From Bradyrhizobium yuanmingense (GTDB taxonomy: Bacteria; Pseudomonadota; Alphaproteobacteria; Rhizobiales; Xanthobacteraceae), in assembly GCF_029167105.1 (NCBI RefSeq), contig NZ_JARFML010000001.1, positions 62,001 through 126,000 of the forward strand: DNA of 64,000 nucleotides, in the 5' to 3' direction. The translations under genes were made by a program, and so were the position numbers. Every line of letters starts with the position of its first letter. The first letter of the stretch is position 1. A model generated the notes under the pieces. The model was not told where the DNA came from. It ran no database searches and saw nothing but the letters and a program-made list of their open reading frames with translations. Below, in pieces: positions 1 through 8,174 of the stretch.

Positions 1-2
1 AC

Positions 3-551
3 ATCAGCCGCGCGACGCAGAAGCTCTATGTGCGGCGGAACACGCACAAGCCGGCGCCCGACGGCGGCGGCGAGGTCTTCGACACCAGCATCGAGGTCCC
101 CGTCACGATCCGCAACCCGGAGCAGCCGATCGGCACGCATATCTTCACGGCGATGGCGAAGACCGGGACGGGCCTGCGCTGGAGCGTTGTCACGATCGAG
201 AACGGCGATGAGGCGCGCAACGCGCTCGACCGCATCACCATCCCGCAGGACGTATGGGATCGCATCGGGCCGACCGCGTTGCCGCGCTCCTCGATCGTCA
301 TCTCGGACGAGCCGCTGAGCAGCGAGACCAATTACCGCACCGAGTTCGTCGCGGTGCTGAGCAACGAGCCGCAAGGCGGCTTCATCACGCGCAAGCCGAC
401 CGCGCCCGCCATGGTCGCCAGCGACGACGGCTGGGACAACGGCTTCGGCTTCTTCTACCGCGATCCCTACGTCCAGCCGGCCAACCCGCGCCGGCGCAGC
501 CAGTACCAATATTACCAGCCGGCGCAGCCGTTCCAGCGCGGCTTCTGGTAA
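3..551 (+). CDS. L,D-transpeptidase-like protein, C-terminal part (5' end outside window)
   Basis: The reading frame is open from the first bases of the window, so the gene is cut at its 5' end. The visible 182 residues begin ISRATQKLYVRR and include PIGTHIFTAMAKTG and RWSVVTI, a pattern found in alphaproteobacterial proteins annotated as L,D-transpeptidases (peptidoglycan cross-linking or anchoring enzymes of the periplasm). The HGxx...SxGCxR catalytic signature of YkuD domains is not in the visible part. The tail after about residue 130 is rich in Tyr, Gln, Pro and Arg and looks disordered. An internal GTG at 30 and an ATG at 28 in another frame exist but are not credible starts. Family assignment is by resemblance only; the active site would have to be upstream or absent. 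Confidence 0.6.
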   Translation: MSRATQKLYVRRNTHKPAPDGGGEVFDTSIEVPVTIRNPEQPIGTHIFTAMAKTGTGLRWSVVTIENGDEARNALDRITIPQDVWDRIGPTALPRSSIVISDEPLSSETNYRTEFVAVLSNEPQGGFITRKPTAPAMVASDDGWDNGFGFFYRDPYVQPANPRRRSQYQYYQPAQPFQRGFW

Positions 552-580
552 GGGGCGCTGCCTCGGCCAACGGGCCGCAG

Positions 581-1393
581 CTACAGGCGGGCCTCGATCA
601 CGATCGCCTGGATCTTGCCCTCCACCGGACCGGATCCATGACGGGCCCGGATTGCCTCCGCGACCGTATCGGTCGCGGCCTGAAGCTTGCCGGCATCCCG
701 TGCCTCGATCTCGCTGCGCAGCGGCGTGCCCTGGCAGAGCGCAAGGGCGACATATTCGGCTGAAGGCGCACGGCTGATTTCGGATCGGGTTTCGATCGAT
801 ATGTCGCGGAAGCCCGCTCGTTCGAGATCGCCCCTGATAACGGCCTTGTCGTGATAGCCGTGCGGCGTCCGGATCATGAAACGCGGCGGATCATCGGGAA
901 ACAGCCTTTCGAGCGCGGCCGTGGCTTCATGCGTCAGCACATTGTCCTCGATACGATCCCAGACGTTGAACACGAACGTGCCGTCGCCCTTCAGGACTCG
1001 TTTGACCTCTCCATAAGCCTTCACCCGGTCCGGAAAGAACATCGCTCCGAACTGGCAGCAGACCACGTCGAACTCGGAATCGCCGAAGGGCAGGGCCATT
1101 CCGTCCGCCTGTCGCCAGGTGATGCGATCGTCATTCGCCTGGCGCTGCGCTGCGACCGCGAGCATCGGCTCGTTGAGATCCGTTGCAACGTATCGAATGC
1201 CGCGCGGCAGCGCCGCCGCCACGGCGCGCGTCACGGCACCGGTGCCCGCGGCGATCTCGAGAAGCGTGGAAGGAGAGCGTGCGGCGACGCGCTTTGCGAT
1301 CTCCTCCGCATAGACGGCGAAGATCATCGGGACGAGATACTCGTCATAGATTTTCGGAATCGAGCCGGCGAAAACCTTGTCAGTGTCGGGCAT
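581..1393 (-). CDS. Class I SAM-dependent methyltransferase
   Basis: This 270-residue cytosolic protein has the SAM-binding fold. Motif I is LLEIAAGTG (residues 44-52), followed by TDLNEPML (71-78) for the ribose-binding acidic loop, QADGMALPF for the adenine loop, and FDVVCCQFGAMFFPD for motif IV. This layout is that of the Methyltransf_11/25 group, whose substrates (quinones, lipids, small molecules) cannot be told from sequence. The start is an ATG opening MPDTDKVF. It is convergent with the transpeptidase-like gene and lies 90 bp downstream of the VOC gene on the same strand, so it could be the last gene of that minus-strand group. The substrate is unknown. Confidence 0.85.
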   Translation of the reverse strand: MPDTDKVFAGSIPKIYDEYLVPMIFAVYAEEIAKRVAARSPSTLLEIAAGTGAVTRAVAAALPRGIRYVATDLNEPMLAVAAQRQANDDRITWRQADGMALPFGDSEFDVVCCQFGAMFFPDRVKAYGEVKRVLKGDGTFVFNVWDRIEDNVLTHEATAALERLFPDDPPRFMIRTPHGYHDKAVIRGDLERAGFRDISIETRSEISRAPSAEYVALALCQGTPLRSEIEARDAGKLQAATDTVAEAIRARHGSGPVEGKIQAIVIEARL

Positions 1394-1483
1394 GCTCGCC
1401 TCGCTGAAGGTTCGGACACGAGGTGCACGTTACCATGGTTTCCCGCCAGAGCCAGCAACGGCGCAAATTGCGGGCGATCGGTT

Positions 1484-2020
1484 CTACGATCTCCCGCCGA
1501 CCTCGCGGATCGGCCGCGTGCCGTCCCAGCTCATCGCGGCCTGGCGGACCTTTTCGAAGAACGGTCCCTTGGTGCCGCTGATGTCGGAGATCTCGATCAC
1601 CGTGCCCGGATGCGCCTGCGTGTCGAAATAGGCAAAGCGTCCCTTCTCGCCGCCGATCTGGCCCTCATGGCCGATCCTGTAGCCGAGCCCGAGCGCCTTA
1701 TCGTAGAGCGCCTGATAGTCGTGGCTCCAGTACGACATGTGCTGGAGGCCTTCATGCCCGGCATCTAGAAATTCCTTGTAGAGCGAGGGCGCGTCGTTGC
1801 GCTGCTGGATCAGCTCGATCTGCAGATCGCCGGAATTCGCCAGCGCAATGCTCATCTCGACGGCGGAATCCTGGCCGCGATGCCGGAACCAGTCGGTCTT
1901 GACCCGGTCCATGTAGTACCAGGGGCCGACGCCCATCACCTCGATCCAGTGCTTCATCGCGGCGTGGATGTCCCGCACCACATATCCGTTTTGGCGCACC
2001 GCGCCGAAGATGCGGCTCAT
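1484..2020 (-). CDS. VOC family (glyoxalase/dioxygenase fold) protein
   Basis: The 178-residue product begins MSRIFGAVRQNGYVVRDI, a typical first beta strand of a vicinal-oxygen-chelate domain, and contains GDLQIELIQQRN and HMSYWSHDYQAL, which supply the usual His and Glu metal ligands. Proteins of this size and pattern resemble the glyoxalase_4 subgroup (methylmalonyl-CoA epimerase or lactoylglutathione-lyase-like). It sits downstream of a Bug-type binding protein gene on the same strand, separated by a palindromic repeat. This suggests a role in catabolism of an organic acid, but the reaction cannot be named. Confidence 0.85.
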   Translation of the reverse strand: MSRIFGAVRQNGYVVRDIHAAMKHWIEVMGVGPWYYMDRVKTDWFRHRGQDSAVEMSIALANSGDLQIELIQQRNDAPSLYKEFLDAGHEGLQHMSYWSHDYQALYDKALGLGYRIGHEGQIGGEKGRFAYFDTQAHPGTVIEISDISGTKGPFFEKVRQAAMSWDGTRPIREVGGRS

Positions 2021-2056
2021 GTCCGCGCTCCTGCTCTCTTCCTATTCACGAGGGGA

Positions 2057-2100
2057 CCTCATCCTGAGGGCCCGCCGCAGGCGGGCGTCTCGAAGGATGG
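2057..2100. repeat. Palindromic intergenic repeat (Bradyrhizobium type)
   Basis: The outer arms CATCCT (2060-2065) and AGGATG (2094-2099) flank a perfect inner hairpin, GCCCGCC (2070-2076), loop GCA, GGCGGGC (2080-2086). The wording ctcatcctgagg...gcgtctcgaaggatg matches, from memory, a common intergenic repeat of Bradyrhizobium genomes. It lies between the Bug-type gene and the VOC gene and could attenuate or stabilise the transcript. Confidence 0.7.
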
Positions 2101-2131
2101 CCGCACGCAAGCTGCCTGCTCGCGCTCCCAA

Positions 2132-3136
2132 TCACTTGACCTCGATGCCCGCGTCCTTGGCAACCTGCTTCCAGGCCGTGATGTCGCGCGCGTTGATGTC
2201 GCGCTGCTCCTCGCCGGGCACGAATTGCGGGGTGATGCCGAGCGCCAGCAGCTTCTGCTTCACGACATCATCGCCAAGGGCCTCCTTCAGCGCCGCCGAC
2301 AGCTTCTGCGCGATCGGCGGCGCGACACCGGCCGGCGCATACATCGCCCAGGACAGGCTGCGGTCGAATGCCACTCCCTGCTCCTTGTAGCTGGCGATTT
2401 CGGGCAGGCTCGGCGACCGCTCGCCGCAGGCCGCCAGCGCCTTGATCGAGCCCTCCTTCACCAGCGGCGTTGCGGTGGCGACGTCGAGCGTCGCAAGCGA
2501 AATGTGGCGGCCGAGCAAATCGCCGGCCAGCTTTGCGATGCCGTTGAACGGCACATGGTCCATCCTGATGCCGGTCTGCTGCATCAGGATTTCCGCGCAG
2601 AATTGCCCGGTCGAACCGACGCCCCAGCTGCCGTACTGGATCGGCTCGCCCTTCTTGGCCAGCGCGACCAGACCCTTGATGTCGTTGGCGGCAAAGTCCT
2701 TGGTCGCCACCAGCATGATGGAGGAGACGCCGACGCGCCCGATCGTCGTGAAATCCTTGATCGGATCGTAGGGCAGTTTTGGATAGATCGCGGGCGCCAG
2801 CACATGCGTGGTCATGCCGCCGACGGTAATGGTGTAGCCGTCATTGGCGGATGTCGCGACCATCTGCGTGCCGATCGTGCCGGCGGCGCCGGTGTGGTTC
2901 TCGATATAGATGCTCTGCCCGAGCGTCTTGCCCATCCTGTCCGCAAGCAGCCGGCCGACCACGTCGCCACCGCCGCCGGCCGCATAAGGCAGCAGCATCC
3001 TGATCTTGCGGGTGGGGTAGGCGGCTGGGTCCTCGGCGCGGGCGGGCGCCGCCGCAGACAAGATCAGCAGCAATGATGCGACGATGCGAAGCGCTGCGAT
3101 GGTTTGAGCGGGTAAAAGGCGAGCGTGGCTTGCCAT
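2132..3136 (-). CDS. Bug/TctC family tripartite tricarboxylate transporter substrate-binding protein
   Basis: The product has 334 residues with an N-terminal signal peptide (hydrophobic IAALRIVASLLLILSAAAPARA, cleavage near residue 35). It then has the family hallmark YPTRKIRMLLPYAAGGGGDVVGRLLADRM. The mature part shows GAAGTIGTQMVATSANDGYTI and VPFNGIAKLAGDLLG, the substrate-loop motifs of periplasmic Bug proteins that bind carboxylated compounds. No TctA or TctB membrane gene is adjacent, which is usual for orphan Bug genes. It is divergent from a TetR gene across two palindromic operators, so it is very probably regulated by that repressor. Confidence 0.92.
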   Translation of the reverse strand: MASHARLLPAQTIAALRIVASLLLILSAAAPARAEDPAAYPTRKIRMLLPYAAGGGGDVVGRLLADRMGKTLGQSIYIENHTGAAGTIGTQMVATSANDGYTITVGGMTTHVLAPAIYPKLPYDPIKDFTTIGRVGVSSIMLVATKDFAANDIKGLVALAKKGEPIQYGSWGVGSTGQFCAEILMQQTGIRMDHVPFNGIAKLAGDLLGRHISLATLDVATATPLVKEGSIKALAACGERSPSLPEIASYKEQGVAFDRSLSWAMYAPAGVAPPIAQKLSAALKEALGDDVVKQKLLALGITPQFVPGEEQRDINARDITAWKQVAKDAGIEVK

Positions 3137-3181
3137 GGCGTTGTTCCCCCAATTGCTCTCCGCTTATCGAGCGGAGTTGAA

Positions 3182-3197
3182 ACGAACGATCGTTCGT
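3182..3197. promoter_or_regulatory. TetR-type operator 1
   Basis: A perfect 16-bp palindrome, acgaacgatcgttcgt, lies in the divergent spacer between the Bug-type gene and the TetR gene. The core CGAACGnnCGTTCG is shared with the second site at 3203-3230. The position and symmetry fit autoregulation by the adjacent TetR protein. Confidence 0.8.
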
Positions 3198-3202
3198 ACG
3201 GT

Positions 3203-3230
3203 TGACTAGCGAACGAGCGTTCGTTAGTCA
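3203..3230. promoter_or_regulatory. TetR-type operator 2
   Basis: A 28-bp near-perfect palindrome centred at 3216/3217, with arms tgacta / tagtca outside and cgaacg / cgttcg inside; only one arm pair and the central pair do not match. It repeats the core of operator 1 and ends 6 bp before the TetR start codon, an ideal repressor position. Confidence 0.8.
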
Positions 3231-3236
3231 AGCATC

Positions 3237-3935
3237 ATGGCTGTCCACACCTCCAGCGCGGCGGCAGCGGCTGCGCCCACGACGCGCGAGCGCATCCTCA
3301 CCGAAGCGCTCAATTTGTTCGCGCAGAGCGGCTATGGCGGCGCCTCGATGCGCGAGCTCGCGCGCCGCGTCGGCATCCGCGAGAGCAGCCTCTACAACCA
3401 TTTCCCCGGCAAGGCGGCGATCCTCGAGGCGATCGTCAGCGAGCACGGTCCGGCCAGCTCGGCGAGCCGGCTGGAGGAGCCGCGCTACAGGCAGCTGGTG
3501 CGGCAGCCAGCGGAGTTCTGCCGGCAGTTCGCGCTCGACCTGGTCGAGCAATGGTCCGATCCGCGCGAGCACCAGTTCCAGAAGGTCATCACCGCCGAGC
3601 GCAACCGCGTGCCCGGCATCCGCGCCAAATTCGCCGATCATTTCTACGCGCGCGAGCAGAGGCTGATGACGGACTATTTTCGCGGCTTCGCGCTCGCCGG
3701 CCTGATCTCGACGCCCGACCCGCGCGAGACCGCGCGGCTGTTCGCCGCCGGTCTGATCTACATCCGCCTCGAGCATTACGTGATGGGCGCGGTGCCGTCG
3801 CCGCGGCCGAAGGTGATCGAGGCGATCGACCGCTATCTCGCCTTCTTCCTGTCGCTGATCGCGGCAGGCGGTGACGCCGACAACAAGAAACGAAAGTTCA
3901 AGGGAGAAACGCGTGGCAAGGCTGCCCCTGATTGA
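3237..3935 (+). CDS. TetR/AcrR family transcriptional regulator
   Basis: The 232-residue protein has an N-terminal TetR helix-turn-helix: TRERILTEALNLFAQSGYGGASMRELARRVGIRESSLYNHFPGK at about residues 16-59, followed by a ligand-binding helical domain. The ATG at 3237 follows operator 2 directly. The end overlaps the next gene by 23 bp, so regulator, decarboxylase-like gene and SDR gene form one operon. It probably represses its own operon and the divergent Bug-type gene through the two palindromes upstream. The inducer is unknown, presumably a substrate or CoA ester of the pathway. Confidence 0.93.
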   Translation: MAVHTSSAAAAAAPTTRERILTEALNLFAQSGYGGASMRELARRVGIRESSLYNHFPGKAAILEAIVSEHGPASSASRLEEPRYRQLVRQPAEFCRQFALDLVEQWSDPREHQFQKVITAERNRVPGIRAKFADHFYAREQRLMTDYFRGFALAGLISTPDPRETARLFAAGLIYIRLEHYVMGAVPSPRPKVIEAIDRYLAFFLSLIAAGGDADNKKRKFKGETRGKAAPD

Positions 3936-4473
3936 TCCGGAGACGACGAGCGGCGACATCCGCGCCTCGTTCGACCGCATGCCGGTCAAGCTCAACATCT
4001 TCCGCATGATGGCCCATGCCGAGGCCAACATGATCCCGGCGATGCGTCTCGGCAATTCCATCCTGCACAAGCAGAAGCTCAGCGCGGTCAACCGCGAGCT
4101 TCTGATCCTCCAGTCCGCCCAGCTCGAAGGTGGCGCCTACGAGTGGCGCCAGCACGTGCCGATCGCGCTCGGCGTCGGCTGCACGCAGGACCAGATCGAC
4201 GCCGTCGACCGTAGTGACTACGACGCCGCCGGCCTGAGCGAGGCCGAGCGCGCGCTGCTGAAGTTCGGCCGCGAGGTGGTCGAGAACGTCCGCGTGGCGG
4301 AAGTGACCTTCGCGGCCGTGCGAAAACATTTCAGCGACCAGGAAATCGTCGAAGCCATCGTCGCGCTCGGCTTCTACATGATGATGGCGCGCCTGACCGA
4401 AGCAACGGAAACCGATCTCGATCCCGCCGCCGGCATGCAGGTCTATGACGGCGGCAAGAAGCCAGGCGGCTGA
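3913..4473 (+). CDS. Carboxymuconolactone decarboxylase family protein
   Basis: I chose the GTG at 3913 because AGGGAG lies just upstream and the protein then begins MARLPLIDPETTSGDIRASFDRMP, the normal N-terminus of this family; a longer frame from 3871 would only extend into the TetR gene. The 186 residues include NRELLILQSAQLEGGAYEWRQHVPIALGVG, the CMD/AhpD core with E-x-Y-E-W-x-x-H. The CxxC pair of true AhpD peroxidases is absent, so a peroxidase role is unlikely and a decarboxylase-like role is more plausible. It overlaps the TetR gene and is separated from the SDR gene by one base. Confidence 0.88.
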   Translation: MARLPLIDPETTSGDIRASFDRMPVKLNIFRMMAHAEANMIPAMRLGNSILHKQKLSAVNRELLILQSAQLEGGAYEWRQHVPIALGVGCTQDQIDAVDRSDYDAAGLSEAERALLKFGREVVENVRVAEVTFAAVRKHFSDQEIVEAIVALGFYMMMARLTEATETDLDPAAGMQVYDGGKKPGG

Positions 4474-4474
4474 G

Positions 4475-5320
4475 ATGGCGGACAGCGAGAGCAAGCCGGA
4501 GCGCTATGTCCGTCCGCCCAGCAAGGAATCATCCGGGCAAGCGCCGGGCAGGGGGCGCCTGAAGGGACGCCGCGTCCTGATCGTCGGCGGCGGCCAGCGC
4601 GTGTTCGATGCTGCGAGCGATCCGATCGGCAACGGCCGCGCCATGAGCATCCTGTGCGCCCGCGAGGGCGCCAAGGTCGCGGTCGGCGATCTCGATCGCA
4701 GCTCCGCCGAGCAGACGGTTAAGCGCATCACGGATGAAGGTGGCGAGGGTTTTGCCATCGCGGCCGACGTCACCTCGGAGGCCGACGTCGTCCGCATGAT
4801 CGACGAAGCGCACCGCGCCATGGGCGGGCTCGACGGCATGGTGCTGAACGTCGGCACCTTCGGCAAGGTCGGGCTCGATGCCGTCAGCCCCGAGGAGTGG
4901 AACAAGATCTACGACGTCAATGTCCGCGGCCCCATGCTGTGTTGCCGCGCCGGCTTGCCGAAATTCGACGATGGCGGCGCCATCGTCTTCATCTCCTCCA
5001 TCGCCGCGCTGAAGGCGGGCTCGCAGATGGCGGTGTACGATTCCTCGAAAGCCGCGCTCGGCGGCCTCATGCGCAACATCGCCCATCTCGGAGCCCGCCG
5101 CGGCATCCGCGCCAATCTCGTCTATCCCGGCCTCGTCGACACCCCCAACGGCCGCGAAGCCGGCGCCGGCCGTCCCTCCCGCGGCAAGAGCCACATCCCG
5201 TTCGGCCGCCAGGCGACAGCCTGGGAGATTGCTTATGCCGTGCTGTTCTTCCTCTCGGATGAAAGCGTCTACGTCACCGCACAGACCCTCGCGGTCGATA
5301 GCGGCTTGAGCGGGATGTAG
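4475..5320 (+). CDS. SDR family NAD(P)-dependent oxidoreductase
   Basis: The protein (281 residues from the ATG at 4475; an in-frame ATG at 4445 is the alternative) has a Rossmann fold beginning GRRVLIVGGGQ, with a modified glycine-rich loop that includes an insertion before NGRAMS. It also has GDLDRSS, ADVTSEADV, and the catalytic SS...YDSSK set (Ser, Tyr, Lys). NVGTFGKVG stands at the usual NAG position. It is the third gene of the TetR-controlled operon and probably oxidises a hydroxy-intermediate of the same pathway. The N-terminal 25 residues are charged and disordered, which is unusual for an SDR. Confidence 0.9.
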   Translation: MADSESKPERYVRPPSKESSGQAPGRGRLKGRRVLIVGGGQRVFDAASDPIGNGRAMSILCAREGAKVAVGDLDRSSAEQTVKRITDEGGEGFAIAADVTSEADVVRMIDEAHRAMGGLDGMVLNVGTFGKVGLDAVSPEEWNKIYDVNVRGPMLCCRAGLPKFDDGGAIVFISSIAALKAGSQMAVYDSSKAALGGLMRNIAHLGARRGIRANLVYPGLVDTPNGREAGAGRPSRGKSHIPFGRQATAWEIAYAVLFFLSDESVYVTAQTLAVDSGLSGM

Positions 5321-5328
5321 ACGATATC

Positions 5329-5838
5329 CTATCGTTTGGCCGACCGCGCGCGACAAACGAGATGATCGAGCGAGATGTGCCCCGGCCCGTAAGCCATGAG
5401 GGCAAGTGCCATCGCTGCCCAGGTGAGATGGATCGGCCAGCCGTCGGGCACCGTGAGCTCGACGATCACCGTCATCACCAGCAGTCCAAGCGCTGCGAAC
5501 CGAGTGCCCAGACCCAGCACCAGCAGGATCGGGAACATGATCTCGCCGGAGCCCGAGAGAAAGGCCATCACCGTCGGGGCCGGAAAGTGATAGGGACCGC
5601 CGGGCAGATGCAGCATGAATTCGTCGCTGAACAGCGTTACTGCCGTGTCGTTGAGCTTGAGGAAGCCGTCCCATTTGAGCAGGCCCGAGCGCCAGAACGG
5701 CACGGCGAGCGCAAGGCGCAGCACCAGCAGGACCAGCGATGGCACTGCGAGCGCCTGCACCAGATGATTGGCTCTGTCGATGAGTGCTCCGGGCGACGGC
5801 AGGCCGCTGGCGGGCGTCATGGGTTGCTCCGTGATCAT
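5329..5838 (-). CDS. DoxX family membrane protein of the bufferin operon
   Basis: I set the start at 5838 because its ATG overlaps the stop of the upstream gene (ATGA at 5835-5838); the longer upstream frame is out-of-frame shadow sequence. The 169 residues contain four hydrophobic segments and the DoxX pattern LVLLVLRLALAVPFWRSGLLKW...GSGEIMFPILLVLGLGTRFAALGLLVMT. DoxX proteins commonly end DUF2282-DUF692-DUF2063 operons (for example the gold/copper-induced gig type), where they are thought to supply an inner-membrane redox or quinone link. It is translationally coupled to bufC. Confidence 0.88.
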   Translation of the reverse strand: MITEQPMTPASGLPSPGALIDRANHLVQALAVPSLVLLVLRLALAVPFWRSGLLKWDGFLKLNDTAVTLFSDEFMLHLPGGPYHFPAPTVMAFLSGSGEIMFPILLVLGLGTRFAALGLLVMTVIVELTVPDGWPIHLTWAAMALALMAYGPGHISLDHLVCRARSAKR

Positions 5839-6617
5839 GATGGGTCTCCGCAACAGAGCGAGGTGAAGGCGCCGGCTTCGATCAGCCCGGCAATGTTCGC
5901 GGCGATGTCGAATTCGCTTGCCGCCTCCAGCGCCGCCGCAGCGGCTTCGCCGAGCGGCCGGCCCGACACGAGATGGTGCGCGAAGACCGCGCCTCCGGGT
6001 GGCAGGCGGCGCACGGCGACGTCGAATTCGCCTCGCGTGATCAGGGCATCTTCCGGCGTCGAGGCATCGATTCGCATGACCGGTGCGTCGTCGCGGTTGG
6101 CCGCAAAGATCGTCACGGCAGCGTAATTCGAACGCAGGCATCGCGCGGCCGGGTGCGGAATGAACACCAGATCAGCCAGGCGGTCGGGTGTCACTGCCGA
6201 GAGCCGGGCCGGCGACAGCGGGACGGCGTCGGCGGCGTGATAGGCATCGAGCCAGGCCCGCTCGAGACGCGCGACGTCGGCGAGCCAGGGCATATCTTGC
6301 GCATGCTCGTAAGCTTCGATGAACTCCGGGAAATCGCGGCCGTATTCAAACAGCAGCGGCGATGTCGGCGGCTTGCTGCGCACATGCAAGCGCGCCATCG
6401 CGCGGAAGAAGTCCATGCCGGTGATGCGCTGCACCGCCGGATAGATCGCGGCGAGCGCGTCGATCAGGCTGACCGTGACATTGTTGCGGTAGACGTCGTA
6501 GCGCCGGCCAGCGGCCTTGCCGTTCGGGCCGGTCACGAGCTCAGGCGTGCTGCGCGCCGGATCCAGCAGCGCCGGCGCGAACGATGCGGCAAAGCACAGA
6601 CCGGGCTCAGGCGGCAT
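5835..6617 (-). CDS. bufC: BufC/HvfC family protein (DUF2063), partner of the MNIO enzyme
   Basis: The 260 residues start [20 protein letters not shown] and contain [42 protein letters not shown], the signature of the DUF2063 (HvfC/BufC N-terminal) domain once described as a putative DNA-binding domain. In bufferin systems this protein works with the DUF692 enzyme and is believed to recognise and present the precursor peptide. Its start overlaps the end of bufB by 11 bp and its end overlaps doxX by 4 bp, indicating tight co-translation. Confidence 0.9.
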   Translation of the reverse strand: MPPEPGLCFAASFAPALLDPARSTPELVTGPNGKAAGRRYDVYRNNVTVSLIDALAAIYPAVQRITGMDFFRAMARLHVRSKPPTSPLLFEYGRDFPEFIEAYEHAQDMPWLADVARLERAWLDAYHAADAVPLSPARLSAVTPDRLADLVFIPHPAARCLRSNYAAVTIFAANRDDAPVMRIDASTPEDALITRGEFDVAVRRLPPGGAVFAHHLVSGRPLGEAAAAALEAASEFDIAANIAGLIEAGAFTSLCCGDPS

Positions 6618-7521
6618 GACGCTCTCCTGCCGGCGCGGCGGACTGATGGCGATCGAGGATCGCCTGGGCGGCAGCGGCTTCCGCTTGCAGCACCGGCCAG
6701 TCCGGAATCTTGCTGTCCCATTCGATAAGGGTCGGCACCGGCCCGCGGCGGCGGATCACGATCTCGTAGAGCTTCCAGACGGCGTCGGCCACCGGGCCAT
6801 CGTGGCTGTCGATCAACAGCAGGTCACCTTCGTCGTCGGCCTGCTCGGCATGCCCGGCGAGATGAATTTCCTCGACGCGCGACAGCGGGAAATCAGCGAG
6901 GTAGTCGAGCGCCGAATATCCATGGTTGGCCGCGGAGACGAATACGTTGTTGACGTCGAGCAGCAGGCCGCAGCCGGTGCGCTCCGCAACGGCGCGGATG
7001 AATTCGGTCTCGTGCATCGAGGATTCGCGGAAGGCGAGATAGGTCGACGGGTTTTCCAACAGCAGCGGCCGCCGGATCGCCTCCTGCACCTGATCGATGT
7101 GATCGCAGACGCAAGTCAGCGTCGCCGCGGTGTAGGGCAGGGGCAACAGATCGTTGAAGAAGCTGGTCTCGTGCGTCGACCAGGCGAGATGCTCGGAGAC
7201 CAGTGCCGGCTGATAGCGCGCGACCAGGCCACGGAAGCGCGCCAGATGCGCCTTGTCGAGCGGCCGGGGCCCGCCGATCGACATGCAGACGCCGTGCAGC
7301 GAGAGCGGATGATCGCGGCGGATCGCCTCCAGTGCGCGATGCGGCGGCCCGCCGGCGCCCATGTAGTTCTCGGCGTGGACCTCGAAGAAGCCGCCCCGAG
7401 GCTTTGCCTCGAGGATTGCCGGGAGGTGCTCGGGCTTGAAGCTCGTCCCGGCAACGCCGCCGATCGGCGTTGCGAAGCGGAGCGGCAGCGCTGCTGGCGG
7501 GGCCGGCTTGATTGTGCTCAT
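6607..7521 (-). CDS. bufB: MNIO (DUF692) peptide-modifying iron oxygenase BufB
   Basis: The 304 residues have a TIM-barrel DUF692 pattern: [74 protein letters not shown] and [13 protein letters not shown]. These supply the His, Glu, Asp and Asn ligands of a multinuclear non-heme iron centre. Characterised family members oxidise cysteines of small precursor peptides to heterocycles; in bufferins these are thiooxazoles that bind copper. The precursor gene is immediately upstream and DUF2063 immediately downstream, as in known operons. Substrate identity here is inferred from context. Confidence 0.93.
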   Translation of the reverse strand: MSTIKPAPPAALPLRFATPIGGVAGTSFKPEHLPAILEAKPRGGFFEVHAENYMGAGGPPHRALEAIRRDHPLSLHGVCMSIGGPRPLDKAHLARFRGLVARYQPALVSEHLAWSTHETSFFNDLLPLPYTAATLTCVCDHIDQVQEAIRRPLLLENPSTYLAFRESSMHETEFIRAVAERTGCGLLLDVNNVFVSAANHGYSALDYLADFPLSRVEEIHLAGHAEQADDEGDLLLIDSHDGPVADAVWKLYEIVIRRRGPVPTLIEWDSKIPDWPVLQAEAAAAQAILDRHQSAAPAGERHAA

Positions 7522-7558
7522 CGTGCTGCTCCGTTCGCGCTTGCCGTTGCGCCGGCCG

Positions 7559-7864
7559 TTACACCGGCTTCAGCGAACCCTTCTTGCCGCCCGGCAGCTC
7601 GATGCTGGTGCAGGTGCCGCCCTTGACGAATTTCCAGGCATTACCCTGGTAGTCCACGGTCGAGGTGCCCTGGCAGGTGGTGCCCGGTCCCGCCGCGCAA
7701 TCGTTCTGGCCTTTCAGTGCGACGCCGAAGCACTTCTCTTTCTTGGCGGCGACGGCGGCATCGGCTTCGGCCTTGCTCAGAGGGGCGGCGGAGGCAAGGG
7801 TCGCGAGGGCGGTCGACATCGCACCGGCGAAGACCAGGGAGGTGACGGTATGTTTGGCAGACAT
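7559..7864 (-). CDS. bufA1: Bufferin precursor (DUF2282), four-cysteine exported peptide
   Basis: The start at 7864 is fixed by the AGGAGA ribosome site and by the signal peptide that follows ([26 protein letters not shown]); a longer frame runs upstream but looks non-coding. The 101-residue product has four cysteines, C45, C56, C64 and C85, in the arrangement [23 protein letters not shown]...GGTC typical of class 1 bufferins. After modification by the MNIO enzyme such peptides sequester copper in the periplasm. It is first in the minus-strand operon, 37 bp ahead of bufB, as expected for the most strongly expressed member. Confidence 0.92.
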   Translation of the reverse strand: MSAKHTVTSLVFAGAMSTALATLASAAPLSKAEADAAVAAKKEKCFGVALKGQNDCAAGPGTTCQGTSTVDYQGNAWKFVKGGTCTSIELPGGKKGSLKPV

Positions 7865-8174
7865 CGAGGTTCTCCTGTTCGAGGTGGCATCGCCTGGCGG
7901 GGATGCGCGCATGGTCTCCTTCGCTCCGCGTGCCGCCCGCGTTACGGCGGACTGCTCACAAATCCGTGAGACCGGTTGGGATCGGGCGCACGGGCGGTGC
8001 GCTTGGGTGAGGAGTAGCGGGCAAGTGGGGGGTAAAGCCAATGCCTTGGCGCTATCGACACGTTAGAGCGAGAGCATTGGATGCGTCTGACCAAACTTGG
8101 CAGAGGTAACGGACGGTAGGAAATCTGCGTAGAGCGATGACAGGAGTCGCGCCCACCCAAAGGCGGATAAAACC
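7865..8174. promoter_or_regulatory. Divergent spacer between bufferin operon and cyclase gene
   Basis: These 310 bases contain no convincing gene; the open frame on the minus strand is an Arg-rich extension of bufA1. The minus strand carries the AGGAGAAC ribosome site for bufA1. Both promoters should be here, but I cannot identify a metal-responsive operator or sigma-factor consensus with confidence. Confidence 0.4.
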
